A stretch of DNA of 64,000 bases from Kitasatospora sp. NA04385 (GCF_013364235.1 NZ_CP054919.1:7985603-8049602), one strand, 5' to 3'. Shown: positions 17,142 to 25,981, numbered from the stretch's first letter. Translations and numbers: made by a program. The notes: a model not told the origin generated them from the letters alone.

Positions 17142-17918
17142 TCAGGCGTCCAGTCGGTGGCGGCTCGGCCGGTGCCGGCCGGCGGGGGCGTCGGCGGAGG
17201 TGCCGATGGGGGCGTCGGCGGGCAGGTAGGACTCCAGGCCGCGCAGGAACACCTCGATCTTGAAGGCGTAGCGCTCGTCCCCCTCGCCCGTCAGCATGGT
17301 GTCCGCCATCCCCTGCAGGACCGGGAAGCGGTCGGCGGGCAGCGCCAGCAGGAAGTCGTGCAGCTGGCCGAAGTACTCGCCGATGTCCGTGCCCCGGGCG
17401 ATCCGCTCCGCGTAGACGGACGCCTCGTACGCGTCGGTGTCGATCAGCTGGCCGAGCCCGTCCAGCGCCCAGGCCGCCACCTGGGGCGGCAGGCCGACCC
17501 GGAGCAGCAGGTCGAGCAGGAACTCGGTGATCGCCAGCTGGCTCTCGCCCAGCGGGATGCTGCCCAGCGACACCAGCGACACGTCGCGGTGGGAGGTCAG
17601 CACCCGCTGCGCCTCGAAGCAGATCTCGGTGATCTGCTCCTTCCAGCGCCCGGGCTCGGGCCGGGCCGGCAGCCGGATCTCGGAGACCACCCGCTCCAGC
17701 ACCAGGTCGAACAGCTCCTCCTTGTTGGAGACGTGCGCGTACAGCGAGGCCGGGCCGGTGCCCAGCTCCTGCGCGACCCGGCGCATGGTGACCCCGGACA
17801 GGCCCTCGGCGTCCAGCACCCGCACCGCGGTCTCCACGATCAGCGAGCGGCTGAGCGGCTGCCGGGGCTCCGCCTTGCGCGGCTTGTGCCACGGGATCTC
17901 GGGCATCTGCGCGGTCAT
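17142..17918 (-). CDS. TetR-family repressor
   Basis: A 258-aa regulator. The N-terminal DNA-binding domain (about 22-75) shows IVETAVRVLDAEGLSGVTMRRVAQELGTG followed by ASLYAHVSNKEELFDLVLE, the TetR helix-turn-helix. The rest is the ligand-binding domain. It is divergent from the MFS exporter at 18269 with a 350-bp spacer that carries several inverted repeats, the classic layout of a repressor and its efflux target. ATG 17918 has AGGTGA ten bases upstream. Inducer unknown. Confidence 0.9.
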   Translation of the reverse strand: MTAQMPEIPWHKPRKAEPRQPLSRSLIVETAVRVLDAEGLSGVTMRRVAQELGTGPASLYAHVSNKEELFDLVLERVVSEIRLPARPEPGRWKEQITEICFEAQRVLTSHRDVSLVSLGSIPLGESQLAITEFLLDLLLRVGLPPQVAAWALDGLGQLIDTDAYEASVYAERIARGTDIGEYFGQLHDFLLALPADRFPVLQGMADTMLTGEGDERYAFKIEVFLRGLESYLPADAPIGTSADAPAGRHRPSRHRLDA

Positions 17919-18268
17919 CGGGTCACCTGCTTTCGCTGAACGTTCCGTCGGCGATCATCGTACTCCGGACGAACGCCGTTCGACGGGTGCGCGAAGCGTG
18001 CGGGCTCGGACCGGCCTCGGGCGCTCCTGGGACGGCTCTGGGACGGCTCTCGAACGGCTCCGGAGCGGCTGCGGGGCGCTCCGGGGCGGGCTCCGGGCGG
18101 GCCCGGCGGCGGGAGTAGGGGTGAGGTGGGGGGCGGAGTAGGGGAGAAGTCAGGGTTAATCCGTTTGACGGGAACGGCGCTCGACTCGTAGAACAGTGTT
18201 CGTCCAAGGAAACACCGTTCATCGCGCGGCCCCCGTCCTCCGCGCCTGGTAGCCAACAGGAGCTCTCC
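17919..18268. promoter_or_regulatory. Divergent control region tetR/MFS
   Basis: On the plus strand TTGACG (18165-18170), 18-bp spacer, TAGAAC (18189-18194) form a likely MFS promoter. GAACA-g-TGTTC (18191-18201) overlaps the -10. Near the regulator, CGAAC-gcc-GTTCG (17970-17982) and GAACGTTC (17938-17945) are further inverted repeats. GTTCGTCC occurs on the outward strand beside both genes, a plausible shared half-site. The middle of the spacer is GC-rich with no gene. Confidence 0.6.
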
Positions 18269-19780
18269 ATGACCGACGCGGTCGGCCCCACCACCGCGGC
18301 ACCGCCCTCCGGCGGCGCCGCAGAACCCTACCGCTGGCGCTGGGTCGCGCTGTTCGTCATCCTCGCCGCCGAGGTGATGGACCTGCTGGACTCGCTGGTG
18401 ACCAACATCGCCGCCCCCGCGATCCGGGCGGACATCGGCGGCGGCGAGTCCACCATCCAGTGGCTGGGCGCGGCCTACACGCTGGCGATGGCCATCGGCC
18501 TGATCACCGGCGGGCGGCTCGGCGACATCTTCGGCCGCCGCCGGATGTTCATGATCGGCGCGGCCGGGTTCACCCTCGGCTCGCTGGCCTGCGGCCTGGC
18601 CCAGGAGCCCTGGCAGCTGGTCGCCGCGCGGGTGCTGCAGGGCCTGCTGGGCGCGGTGATGCTGCCGCAGGGCCTGGGCATCATGAAGGAGATCTTCTCG
18701 CCCAAGGAGCAGGGCGCGGCCTTCGGCATGTTCGGCCCGGTGATGGGCCTGTCCACGGTCGGCGGCCCGATCCTGGCCGGCTGGCTGGTCGACGCCGACC
18801 TGGCGGGCACCGGCTGGCGCATGATCTTCCTGATCAACATCCCGCTCGGCCTGTTCGCCTTCGTCGGCGGCCGGGTCTTCCTGCCCGCCCGGGAGCAGGG
18901 CCCGACCGTCCGGCTCGACCTGCTCGGCGCGCTGCTGGCCGCCGTCGGCGCGGCCGCGGTCATCTACCCGCTGGTCCAGGGCCGCGAGCAGGACTGGCCG
19001 CTGTGGGCGTTCGCGCTGCTGGCGGTCGGCGTGGCGGTGTTCGGCCTGTTCGGCTGGTACGAGGCGCGGCGCAAGGCGTCCGGGGCCGACCCGCTGGTCG
19101 AGCCCAGCCTGTTCGCCAAGCGCGGCTTCAGCGGCGGCATGGCGCTCGGCCTGGTCTTCTTCACCGCGATGACCGGCTTCTGGCTGACGTTCAGCCTGTA
19201 CACCCAGCTCGGCCTGCACTACAGCGCCTTCAAGTCCGGCCTGACGGGCATCCCGTCCTCGATCGGCATGGTGATCGCGTTCGTCGCCTCCCAGGCGCTG
19301 CAGAAGTACGGCCGCAAGGTGATGCACGTGGGCCTGGTGGTGATGCTGGCCGGCGTGCTGGGCCTGATGTACACCCTGCACAGCCAGGGCGCGGCCGTCA
19401 CGCCGTGGCAGATGGTGCCCGCGCTGGCGGTCAGCGGTCTGGGCATGGGCCTGGTGATGGCCCCGTTCTTCGGCATGGTGCTGGCCTCGGTGGAGCCGCA
19501 CGAGACCGGTTCGGCCTCGGGCACGCTGACGTCGGTGCAGCAGCTCGGTGCGGCCCTGGGCAGCGCCATCCTGGGCACCGTCTTCTTCGAGCGGCTGAAG
19601 GGCGCGGACTTCGCCAGTGCCGAGCAGGTCACCCTGTGGGCCGAGGTCGGCCTGCTGGTGGTGGTCTTCGCGGCGATCTTCCTGCTGCCGATGCACGGCC
19701 GTCCCGAGCACGAGGGCGCCGAGGAGGGCGGCCCGGAGGAGGGCGCGCTCCGCAAGGAGGGCGAGCACCAGCCCGCCTGA
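18269..19780 (+). CDS. DHA2-type MFS drug exporter (14 helices)
   Basis: A 503-aa transporter with about fourteen membrane helices. Motif A appears as GGRLGDIFGRRRMFMIG and motif C-like GLSTVGGPILAGWLVD follows helix 5, as in DHA2 proton/drug antiporters. AEVMDLLDSLVTNIAAPAI resembles the helix-1 motif LDxTVVNVALP. ATG 18269 has AGGAG six bases upstream. Expected to pump a toxic compound out of the cell under control of the divergent TetR protein. A strong bidirectional terminator follows. Confidence 0.9.
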   Translation: MTDAVGPTTAAPPSGGAAEPYRWRWVALFVILAAEVMDLLDSLVTNIAAPAIRADIGGGESTIQWLGAAYTLAMAIGLITGGRLGDIFGRRRMFMIGAAGFTLGSLACGLAQEPWQLVAARVLQGLLGAVMLPQGLGIMKEIFSPKEQGAAFGMFGPVMGLSTVGGPILAGWLVDADLAGTGWRMIFLINIPLGLFAFVGGRVFLPAREQGPTVRLDLLGALLAAVGAAAVIYPLVQGREQDWPLWAFALLAVGVAVFGLFGWYEARRKASGADPLVEPSLFAKRGFSGGMALGLVFFTAMTGFWLTFSLYTQLGLHYSAFKSGLTGIPSSIGMVIAFVASQALQKYGRKVMHVGLVVMLAGVLGLMYTLHSQGAAVTPWQMVPALAVSGLGMGLVMAPFFGMVLASVEPHETGSASGTLTSVQQLGAALGSAILGTVFFERLKGADFASAEQVTLWAEVGLLVVVFAAIFLLPMHGRPEHEGAEEGGPEEGALRKEGEHQPA

Positions 19781-19798
19781 GGCTCCGGTCACGAGGGC

Positions 19799-19842
19799 GG
19801 GCCGGCGGCCCCGGAGCACGATCGCTCCGGGGCCGCCGGCCC
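19799..19842. terminator. Bidirectional terminator between MFS and GH18 genes
   Basis: A perfect 19-bp stem (19799-19817 with 19824-19842) and a six-base loop, lying between two convergent genes. Confidence 0.85.
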
Positions 19843-19857
19843 TCGTCGTTGGGGGGA

Positions 19858-21477
19858 TCAGCCGTGGTAGCCCGCGAAGAGCTTCGAGAACTGGTACGGC
19901 GTCTGCGGGACGTTGGTGCACTTGGGCAGCGAGCCGGTGCACGCGTTGGCGTCCCGGGTCATCTCCCAGAAGGCCAGCTCGCCGAGGTGGTTCTGCTGGG
20001 CGAAGGAGACCAGCTGCTGCGCGTCGGAGAGGTTGAACACCTCGGAGGCGGTGTCGTTCTGGCCGAGCATCGGGGTGACGCCGACCATGGCGTACGCCTG
20101 GGCGTCCGTCAGGTTGGTCCACACGGAGCGGATCTGCGCCTGGGTGGACTGCGCGGACTGGATCGCGTAGGCGCCCATCCTGCCCGCCGGGCTCGGGGCG
20201 GCCCAGTCGCCGAAGTCCATCGCCATCACGTTGACCAGGTCGACGGACAGGCCGGCGTTCTTGGCGGACTGCAGGATGTAGACGCCGTCCGCGGTGAGCC
20301 CGCTGGGCAGTACCGGCAGGGTCAGGCTGACCTTCAGGTCGCGGCCCTTGGCCCGCTGCGCGGCCTGGACCTGGGCGAGCGCGGCGGAGCGGCGGTCGAC
20401 CGAGGCGTGGTCGGTGACGGCGGTGCCCTCGATGTCGAAGTCGACGCGGTCCAGCGCGTAGACGTCCACGACCTTCTGGTACTGCGCGGCCAGCGCGGCC
20501 ACCGTGGTGCAGGACTGGGCGAGCTCGGTGCCGTTGGCGCCGCCGAAGGACGGGCGGACGTCGCCGCCCGCGTCCCGGATCGCGTCCATGTCGGCCTTGT
20601 TCCAGCCGGTGGCCGGGTCGTACGCGCCGAACCAGCTGGCGGTGCACGGCTGGCTGCCGTTGATGATGAACGCCAGCGAGAACTCCTTGATGCCGCTGGC
20701 GGCGGAGAGCGCGGGCAGGCTGGGGGTCGGGTAGGCGCCGAGGTCCACGTAGGGGGCGGCGGTGCCGGCGCTGGTGCCGGTGCCCGCGGTGGCGGTGACG
20801 GCCGCGGAGTTGGCGGACTCGTTGCCCGCCGCGTCGAAGGCGCTGACGGTGAAGGTGTGGCTGCTGCCCTGGAGCAGGCCGCGGACGGTGGCCGAGGTGC
20901 CGGTCACGGTGGCGACCACGGTCGAGCCCTCGCGGACGTGGTAGCCGGCCACCGCCGTGTTGTCGGTGGAGGCGGTCCAGCCCAGGGTGACGCTGCCCGG
21001 CCCGGTGCCGGTGGAGCGCGGGTTGCCGGGGACGGACGGCGCGGTGCTGTCGGCGGGGGCTCCGGCGCACGGCTGGTTGTTGACCGTGCAGTTGGCGGGC
21101 GCGCCCTGCACGGCGCCGGTGGTGACGCCGAAGCCGACCGCCGGGGCGGCGGCGCCGGGGGCCAGCGGGGCGGCCCAGGTCGGCGAGGCCACGGTGTAGT
21201 GGGTGCCGGTGGAGGTGGCGGTCGAGGTCAGCGTGCCGTTCCACAGGCTGGAGACGCTCTCGCCGGTCGGCAGGTCGAAGGAGAGCGACCAGCTGTTCAC
21301 GGTGGCGTTGGTGTGGTTGGTCACGGTGTACGTGGCCTGGAAACCGTTCGACCAGCTCTGGGTGACCGCGTAGTCGGCGGTCAGGCCGGACACGCCGGCC
21401 GCTCCGGCGGCGGTGGCGCCCAGCGGCGCGGCGATCAGGGCCGCGGCCGCGGCGAGGGAGAGGGTGACGCGCCTCAT
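19858..21477 (-). CDS. Secreted GH18 chitinase, CBM2-FnIII-GH18
   Basis: A 539-aa secreted enzyme. A signal peptide (about 1-28) is followed by a CBM2-like module (about 30-135; SWSNGFQATYTVTNHTNATVNSW, paired cysteines), a fibronectin type III domain (about 145-230; VTLGWTASTDNTAVAGYHV) and a GH18 domain (about 245-539). The catalytic motif is VDFDIEG, with VNVMAMDFGDW as the substrate-binding strand. ATG 21477 has AAGGAGGA nine bases upstream. It complements the other GH18 and the LPMO, and has its own dre-containing promoter. Confidence 0.92.
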   Translation of the reverse strand: MRRVTLSLAAAAALIAAPLGATAAGAAGVSGLTADYAVTQSWSNGFQATYTVTNHTNATVNSWSLSFDLPTGESVSSLWNGTLTSTATSTGTHYTVASPTWAAPLAPGAAAPAVGFGVTTGAVQGAPANCTVNNQPCAGAPADSTAPSVPGNPRSTGTGPGSVTLGWTASTDNTAVAGYHVREGSTVVATVTGTSATVRGLLQGSSHTFTVSAFDAAGNESANSAAVTATAGTGTSAGTAAPYVDLGAYPTPSLPALSAASGIKEFSLAFIINGSQPCTASWFGAYDPATGWNKADMDAIRDAGGDVRPSFGGANGTELAQSCTTVAALAAQYQKVVDVYALDRVDFDIEGTAVTDHASVDRRSAALAQVQAAQRAKGRDLKVSLTLPVLPSGLTADGVYILQSAKNAGLSVDLVNVMAMDFGDWAAPSPAGRMGAYAIQSAQSTQAQIRSVWTNLTDAQAYAMVGVTPMLGQNDTASEVFNLSDAQQLVSFAQQNHLGELAFWEMTRDANACTGSLPKCTNVPQTPYQFSKLFAGYHG

Positions 21478-21543
21478 GGGCGAGTCCTCCTTGGCGGTGT
21501 GGGGGATGGTGGGGGCCGTGCTCAGGTGCGTGGGGCGCACTCA

Positions 21544-21572
21544 AGATGGTCCAGACCAATCCGGGCCGTCAA
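21544..21572 (-). promoter_or_regulatory. Promoter and dre-like site of the CBM2-GH18 gene
   Basis: Minus strand: -35 TTGACG (21572-21567), 17-bp spacer, weak -10 CCATCT (21549-21544). The 16-mer GATGGTCCAGACCAAT (21545-21560) matches 12 of 16 DasR consensus positions, keeping TGGTC-AGACCA. Confidence 0.75.
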
Positions 21573-21746
21573 GGTGAAGTCCTGCGGTTTTGCAAGGAGT
21601 TGACGGTTCAATCAGGCGTCATTAAGCCTGTTGAGGCGCACGACAGGATGGCCGACGGCTGCCGGGGGCCCGGCGCGGAGCGCGGCCGGAGAGCAGTCGG
21701 AGCGCAGTCGGAGAGCGGCCGGAGCGCAGCCGGGGGGACGACGGAA

Positions 21747-21783
21747 GGCGCGGCCCCCGAAGTGTGGGGGAAGGGGCCGCGCC
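21747..21783 (-). terminator. Terminator of the LPMO gene
   Basis: A perfect 11-bp stem GGCGCGGCCCC / GGGGCCGCGCC (21747-21757, 21773-21783) starts about 35 bases beyond the LPMO stop. Confidence 0.75.
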
Positions 21784-21818
21784 ACCCGCCTGACACCAGG
21801 TCAGGCGTCCATGGGCCG

Positions 21819-22742
21819 TCAGGCGGAGACGGCGGTTCCGCGCATCCGGCGGGCCAGGTACGCACCCGAGGCGGTGGCCGACAGCAGGGCTGCGCCGGCC
21901 AGGCCGAGCAGCAGGTTGTCGTGGTCGGCCTGGTTCACCGAGACGGTGCCGGAGGCGGCCACGACGCTCTCGGCGGCGGTGAGGTCGCCGCCGTGGCCGT
22001 GGTGCGAGACGGTCGAGCGGGCGGCGCCCGCACCGATCTGCGCCTCGGTCGGCGCGGACGGGGCGTTCGCGGCGAGCGGGCCGGCCGCGGCCGCGGTGGT
22101 GGTGGTGCCGAAATCGAGGTCGGAGCAGCCGTAGAACGCCTCCGGGCTGTCCGAGCGCTGCCACACCATGTAGACCAGCTGGCGGCCGGTGCGCTGCGGC
22201 AGGTTCACGTTGACGTGGTAGTACCCGTTGTCCGAGGTGCGCGCCGTGTCGTAGACCGCGACCGGACTGGCCAGGTCCAGGTCGGACCACTTCAGCGGCT
22301 TGGTGGGGTCGTAGCCGGCCTTGGTGATGTACAGCTTCATGGTGCCCTGGTGGGGCGCGGTGACCCGGAAGTCGAAGTTCTTCGCGCCCGCGGCCGCCGA
22401 GGTGGCGGGCCAGTCGGTGCGGGCCCAGTCCAGGGCGCGGTACTTGTCGCGGTTGGCCGAGCAGAGGTGGCCGTCCGGGATGATCTGCTGGCTCTGTCCG
22501 TTGGCGCTGGCGATGTTGACCTCGTTCCAGTCGTACAGCGGCTGGGTGCCGCTGTCCGCGACGAGGTCCTTGCAGACCTGGGACTTCGGGGTTTCGGGGC
22601 CTTCCGCGTAGCAGGCCGCGATGCGGCTGGGCGGGCCGAACATGGCGCCGTGCGCACTGGCCGTGCCGGCGGCGAAGGTGGTGGCGACCAGGGCGCCCGC
22701 GCCCACCGCGGAAGCGGCGAGCAGACGGCGGGACCGGGACAT
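21819..22742 (-). CDS. AA10 lytic polysaccharide monooxygenase with C-terminal membrane helix
   Basis: A 307-aa copper enzyme that oxidatively cleaves crystalline chitin or cellulose. The signal peptide ends TASA|HG, so mature His1 (His31) and His131 (TAPHQGTM) form the histidine brace; DLDFG near 210 carries the axial aromatic residue. The catalytic domain ends at about 215. A low-complexity stretch and then a hydrophobic helix (LLLGLAGAALLSATASGAYL) plus ARRMR close the chain, so the enzyme may stay anchored in the membrane. No LPxTG motif is seen. ATG 22742 has GAGGAGA upstream. A dre-like promoter lies about 120 bases upstream. Confidence 0.92.
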   Translation of the reverse strand: MSRSRRLLAASAVGAGALVATTFAAGTASAHGAMFGPPSRIAACYAEGPETPKSQVCKDLVADSGTQPLYDWNEVNIASANGQSQQIIPDGHLCSANRDKYRALDWARTDWPATSAAAGAKNFDFRVTAPHQGTMKLYITKAGYDPTKPLKWSDLDLASPVAVYDTARTSDNGYYHVNVNLPQRTGRQLVYMVWQRSDSPEAFYGCSDLDFGTTTTAAAAGPLAANAPSAPTEAQIGAGAARSTVSHHGHGGDLTAAESVVAASGTVSVNQADHDNLLLGLAGAALLSATASGAYLARRMRGTAVSA

Positions 22743-22862
22743 GGTTCTCCTCAGAAAAGGTCGGGTCGTTGGTGGGGGAAAGGCGGACACGTCTGCCCGC
22801 GGGCCACGGGGAGCGACCCCGGGGCGGCGTGGTGTGGACCCGACACACCGCAAGCCGTCCGA

Positions 22863-22892
22863 AGGCTACGATTGGCCTATACCAATTGACAA
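22863..22892 (-). promoter_or_regulatory. LPMO promoter with dre-like site
   Basis: Minus strand: -35 TTGTCA (22892-22887), 18-bp spacer, -10 TAGCCT (22868-22863). The spacer holds ATTGGCCTATACCAAT (22871-22886), a near-perfect palindrome with 12 of 16 DasR consensus matches. Confidence 0.78.
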
Positions 22893-23494
22893 GTGTCGGC
22901 CATCTGCGGGCAGTTGGCGGATGGCGGGATTCGGCCACCGTCACCATCCGTCCGCCCGAGCCGACCTGGCGTGACGTCATGTTCCGGTCGGTGTGCGGAC
23001 GGTGCTCGGTTGGCGGGAAAACCGCAGGGAGGCGGACGTCCACCGCCCGCCGCCCGCCGCGGCCCCCCGCCCGCAGGGCGGCCCGCCCGGGAGGCACTCA
23101 GGGTGGGCCGGGCGTGTTGCGGCCGGCTGGGCGGGCCGTGGAGTTAGGGGGAAGCCAAGCCCCGGATAACGCTCCGATAAGCCGCCGGGGCGGGTCGTCC
23201 GGCCACGGGCGGTCGACGGACGGGACGCGATTCGCACGGCGGCCGGGCTGCGGTTAGGTTCGCGACGGAACCGTCCCGGCGGTATTCCTGGGTGCCGCCC
23301 CCGAATTCGCCGGGAATTCGCCGGGTGCGCCGCGCGGCACCACCCACCGGGCGCCGCCGACGCTGCGTCAGGACGTCAACGACGCCGCGGTCGACACCCG
23401 GGCGGCCGCCGGTGCGGTGCACAACTCGGTGCCGCGGATCGAGATGATCCTGAACCGACCACGGCCCGCCGCCCGAGCCGGTGGGCCGCTTCGG
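22893..23494. other. Gene-poor region with a possible coding remnant
   Basis: No complete gene. On the plus strand about 23256-23465 reads as a GC3-rich open frame (LRQDVNDAAVDTRAAAG, then AVHNSVPRIEMILN) but has no start codon before a GTG near 23417 and no sensible end, so it may be the remains of a lost gene. GAATTCGCCGG occurs twice in tandem near 23303-23326. The left part, to about 23250, shows nothing convincing. Confidence 0.35.
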
Positions 23495-24001
23495 TCAGGG
23501 GGCGTGCAGCGAGACGAGCAGCCGCGCGGTGTCCAGCCCGACGTCCAGGTACTCGACGAACAACTCGTTGTGCAACGCCCACGGCGAGCGCCGCGCCCGG
23601 ACCAGCCGCACCGCCTCCGCGGTTCCCAGGCCCAGCTCCACCAACGCCTGCGCGACCACCAGCCCGGAGCGGTTGTACCCGGAGCGGCAGCGCACCAGCA
23701 CCCGGCGCCCGGACCTCACCGCCTCCGCCACGGCCCGCGCGGCCGCCTGCACGGCGGCCAGCTGCTCCGCGTCCAGCGGCCCGTCCGGCACCGGGACGGA
23801 CCGGTGCGGCACCCCCGGGGCCGGTCCGTGGCCCTCGGCCGTGAACAGGCTCACCACCAGCTCGAACTCTGCGCCGACCACCACCGGCCGCCGCTGTCCG
23901 GCCGGGTCCACCCAGTGGTGGCCGCCCATCCACAGCCCGGGCGCGATCTCGTCCCACGGCGTCCCCGGATCGGGTGCGCCACCCCTTCGGCGGGTCTTCA
24001 T
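23495..24001 (-). CDS. Dual-specificity-type protein phosphatase
   Basis: A 168-aa cytosolic phosphatase. The P-loop is VRCRSGYNRSG (Cys105, Arg111), the CX5R motif of cysteine phosphatases; ELVVSLFTAEGHGP and VPVPDGPLDAEQL are the strand and general-acid loop regions (Asp72 or nearby). The C-terminal helix AVRLVRARRSPWALHNELF is typical of bacterial DSPs. ATG 24001 has GGAGGTGA upstream. It differs in family from the PTP3-type phosphatase at 11715. Substrate unknown. Confidence 0.85.
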   Translation of the reverse strand: MKTRRRGGAPDPGTPWDEIAPGLWMGGHHWVDPAGQRRPVVVGAEFELVVSLFTAEGHGPAPGVPHRSVPVPDGPLDAEQLAAVQAAARAVAEAVRSGRRVLVRCRSGYNRSGLVVAQALVELGLGTAEAVRLVRARRSPWALHNELFVEYLDVGLDTARLLVSLHAP

Positions 24002-24056
24002 CCGTCACCTCCCCGCCCGTCAACGCCGGGTGGTGGGGGCGGGGTTCCGGTGGGTG

Positions 24057-24272
24057 TCAGCGGTGGCAGAGCCAGTACGTGTCGGCGATCGGGAGGTGGC
24101 GGCGGGTGCCGGTGGTGGAGGTGACGGTGAGGTGGGTGGGGCAGTAGGAGACCCGGTCGCCGGGGGTGAGGAGGACCGAGGGGCGCATGACCGCTTCGAA
24201 GCCGGGGCGGACCGGGAAGGCGCCGAGCAGCAGGCGGGGGACGGGGGTGAGGCCGTCGAAGAGGAGTCGCAC
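24057..24272 (-). CDS. Small hypothetical protein
   Basis: A 71-aa frame with good codon bias: VRLLFDGLTPVPRLLLGAF, then VLLTPGDRVSYCPTHLTV and an end IADTYWLCHR. No signal, helix or known motif stands out. The GTG start at 24272 lacks a clear SD; an in-frame ATG (MRPSVLL) would leave 43 residues. It follows the lamin-tail gene divergently, and nothing nearby tells its role. Confidence 0.5.
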   Translation of the reverse strand: MRLLFDGLTPVPRLLLGAFPVRPGFEAVMRPSVLLTPGDRVSYCPTHLTVTSTTGTRRHLPIADTYWLCHR

Positions 24273-24499
24273 GGGAGCAGGATGCCGGGGGCGGTGGGGC
24301 CGGTGCGACGGGTTCGGTGTCGGGAGGGGGCCGGGTGCGGGGGTTCTTCGGGCGTTCATGAGCGGGTCGGGTCGCGGTGGCGCCTCGTTGGGGTGGGATC
24401 GGGAGGTTGGGCGGCGCCGTCTGCGCGGCCGCCCGCACCACCGCTCGTACCGCTGTTCCCGTAGCCGTTTCCACCCACTCGACCCGAGGGACGGACCCC

Positions 24500-25924
24500 G
24501 TGACCGAACCGCGCGCCCCCAAGTGGCGTCGTCGACTCTCCCTGCTGCTGGCCGCCGCGGCCCTGCCGGCCGTCGGACTGGGGGTGCTGGGCGCCGAGCC
24601 CGCCGCCGCCGCACCCGCCGACGACGTCCGGCTGAACGAGGTGGTGACCACCGGATCGGTGAACGACTCGATCGAGCTCCACAACAAGGGCACCGCGACG
24701 GTCGACCTGTCCGGGTGGGTCCTGCGCGACAACACCAGCAGCACGTACACCATCGCCTCCGGCACCACCCTCGCCCCCGGCGCCTTCAAGGCCTTCGACG
24801 TGCACGCCAGCTTCGGCCTCGGCTCCTCCGACAGCGCCCGGCTCTACCTCGCCGACGGCACCACCCTGGTGGACTCGTTCAGCTGGACCACGCACTCCGC
24901 CCCGTCCTGGTCGCGCTGCCCCGACGGCACCGGCGCCTGGGGCCAGTCCGCCGCGCTGACCCTCGGCTCCGCCAACAACTGCGCCGGTTCCGGCGGTTCC
25001 ACCAGCCCGGTGGCCTGGCCCGGCGGCTCCGCCGTCGCCACCGCTGACGGCTCCAACGTGTTCGGCTCCGACCTGTCCGGCCTGTACCAGGAGGGCGGCG
25101 TGATGTGGGGCGCGCAGAACTCCGGCAAGCTGTGGCGGCTCGTCCCGAACGGCTCCGGCGGCTGGAAGCCCGACACCGCCAACGGCTGGGGTTCCGGCAA
25201 GTCGCTGCGCTTCACCGGCGGCACCGGCACCCCCGACGACGAGGGCGTCACCCTGACCGGCGCGGGCTCGGCCGGCGGCGTGTACGTCTCCAGCGAGCGC
25301 AACGCCGACTCCTCCTCCACCAGCCGGCTCTCGGTGCTGCGCTACGACGTCTCCGGCACCGGCACCACGCTGACCGCGACCCGGGAGTGGAACCTCACCT
25401 CCGACCTGCCGTCCACCGGCTCCAACGCCGGACTGGAGGGCGTCACCTGGGTGCCCGACAGCTACCTGACCGGTGCGGGCTTCAAGGACGCCGCCACCGG
25501 CGCCGCCTACGACCCGGCCCACTACGGGGCGCACACCGGCGGCGTGTTCTTCGTCGGCGTCGAGGGCAGCGGCACGGTCTACGGCTACGTCCTGCTGGAG
25601 GCCGGCGGCTTCACCAAGGTCGCCACGATCAGCAGCGGCATGGCCGGTGTGATGGAGCTGTCCTGGGAGCCGCAGGCCCATCGGATGTGGGTGGTCTGCG
25701 ACGACACCTGCTCCGGCCAGCTGCGCACCTTCCAGGTGAACGGCAGCGGCGCGTTCGCCCCCACCGCGGTCTACAACCGGCCCTCCGGTATGTCGAACCT
25801 CAACAACGAGGGCTTCACGCTGGCCGGCGCCGACGAGTGCACGGGCGGCAGCAAGCCCGTCTACTGGTCGGACGACAGCAACACCGGCGGCCACGCCCTG
25901 CGCAAGGGCAGCATCACCTGCTGA
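24500..25924 (+). CDS. Secreted lamin-tail-domain protein with propeller-like region
   Basis: A 474-aa exported protein. A signal peptide (about 1-38; LLLAAAALPAVGLGVL to AAAAP) is followed by a lamin tail (LTD) domain (about 40-155; VRLNEVVTTGS, IELHNKGTATVDLSGWVL, FSWT). The remaining 300 residues have repeated beta-rich blocks such as YQEGGVMWGAQNSGKLWRLV, DDEGVTLTG, GLEGVTWVPDSYL and NNEGFTLAG, resembling a beta-propeller (esterase-like or phytase-like). The GTG at 24500 is the start giving a proper signal; a GAGGGA lies upstream. Function unknown; LTD proteins are often surface or adhesion proteins. A terminator hairpin follows. Confidence 0.8.
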   Translation: MTEPRAPKWRRRLSLLLAAAALPAVGLGVLGAEPAAAAPADDVRLNEVVTTGSVNDSIELHNKGTATVDLSGWVLRDNTSSTYTIASGTTLAPGAFKAFDVHASFGLGSSDSARLYLADGTTLVDSFSWTTHSAPSWSRCPDGTGAWGQSAALTLGSANNCAGSGGSTSPVAWPGGSAVATADGSNVFGSDLSGLYQEGGVMWGAQNSGKLWRLVPNGSGGWKPDTANGWGSGKSLRFTGGTGTPDDEGVTLTGAGSAGGVYVSSERNADSSSTSRLSVLRYDVSGTGTTLTATREWNLTSDLPSTGSNAGLEGVTWVPDSYLTGAGFKDAATGAAYDPAHYGAHTGGVFFVGVEGSGTVYGYVLLEAGGFTKVATISSGMAGVMELSWEPQAHRMWVVCDDTCSGQLRTFQVNGSGAFAPTAVYNRPSGMSNLNNEGFTLAGADECTGGSKPVYWSDDSNTGGHALRKGSITC

Positions 25925-25940
25925 CGCCCGGGGCGTGAAC

Positions 25941-25981
25941 CCGAGGCCCCGGCCTCCCCCGAGCGGGGGCCGGGGCCTCGG
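25941..25981 (+). terminator. Terminator after the lamin-tail gene
   Basis: A long GC stem: CCGAGGCCCCGG with CCGGGGCCTCGG at the base and C5/G5 at the top, one bulged base, four-base loop. It begins 16 bases past the stop. Confidence 0.8.
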
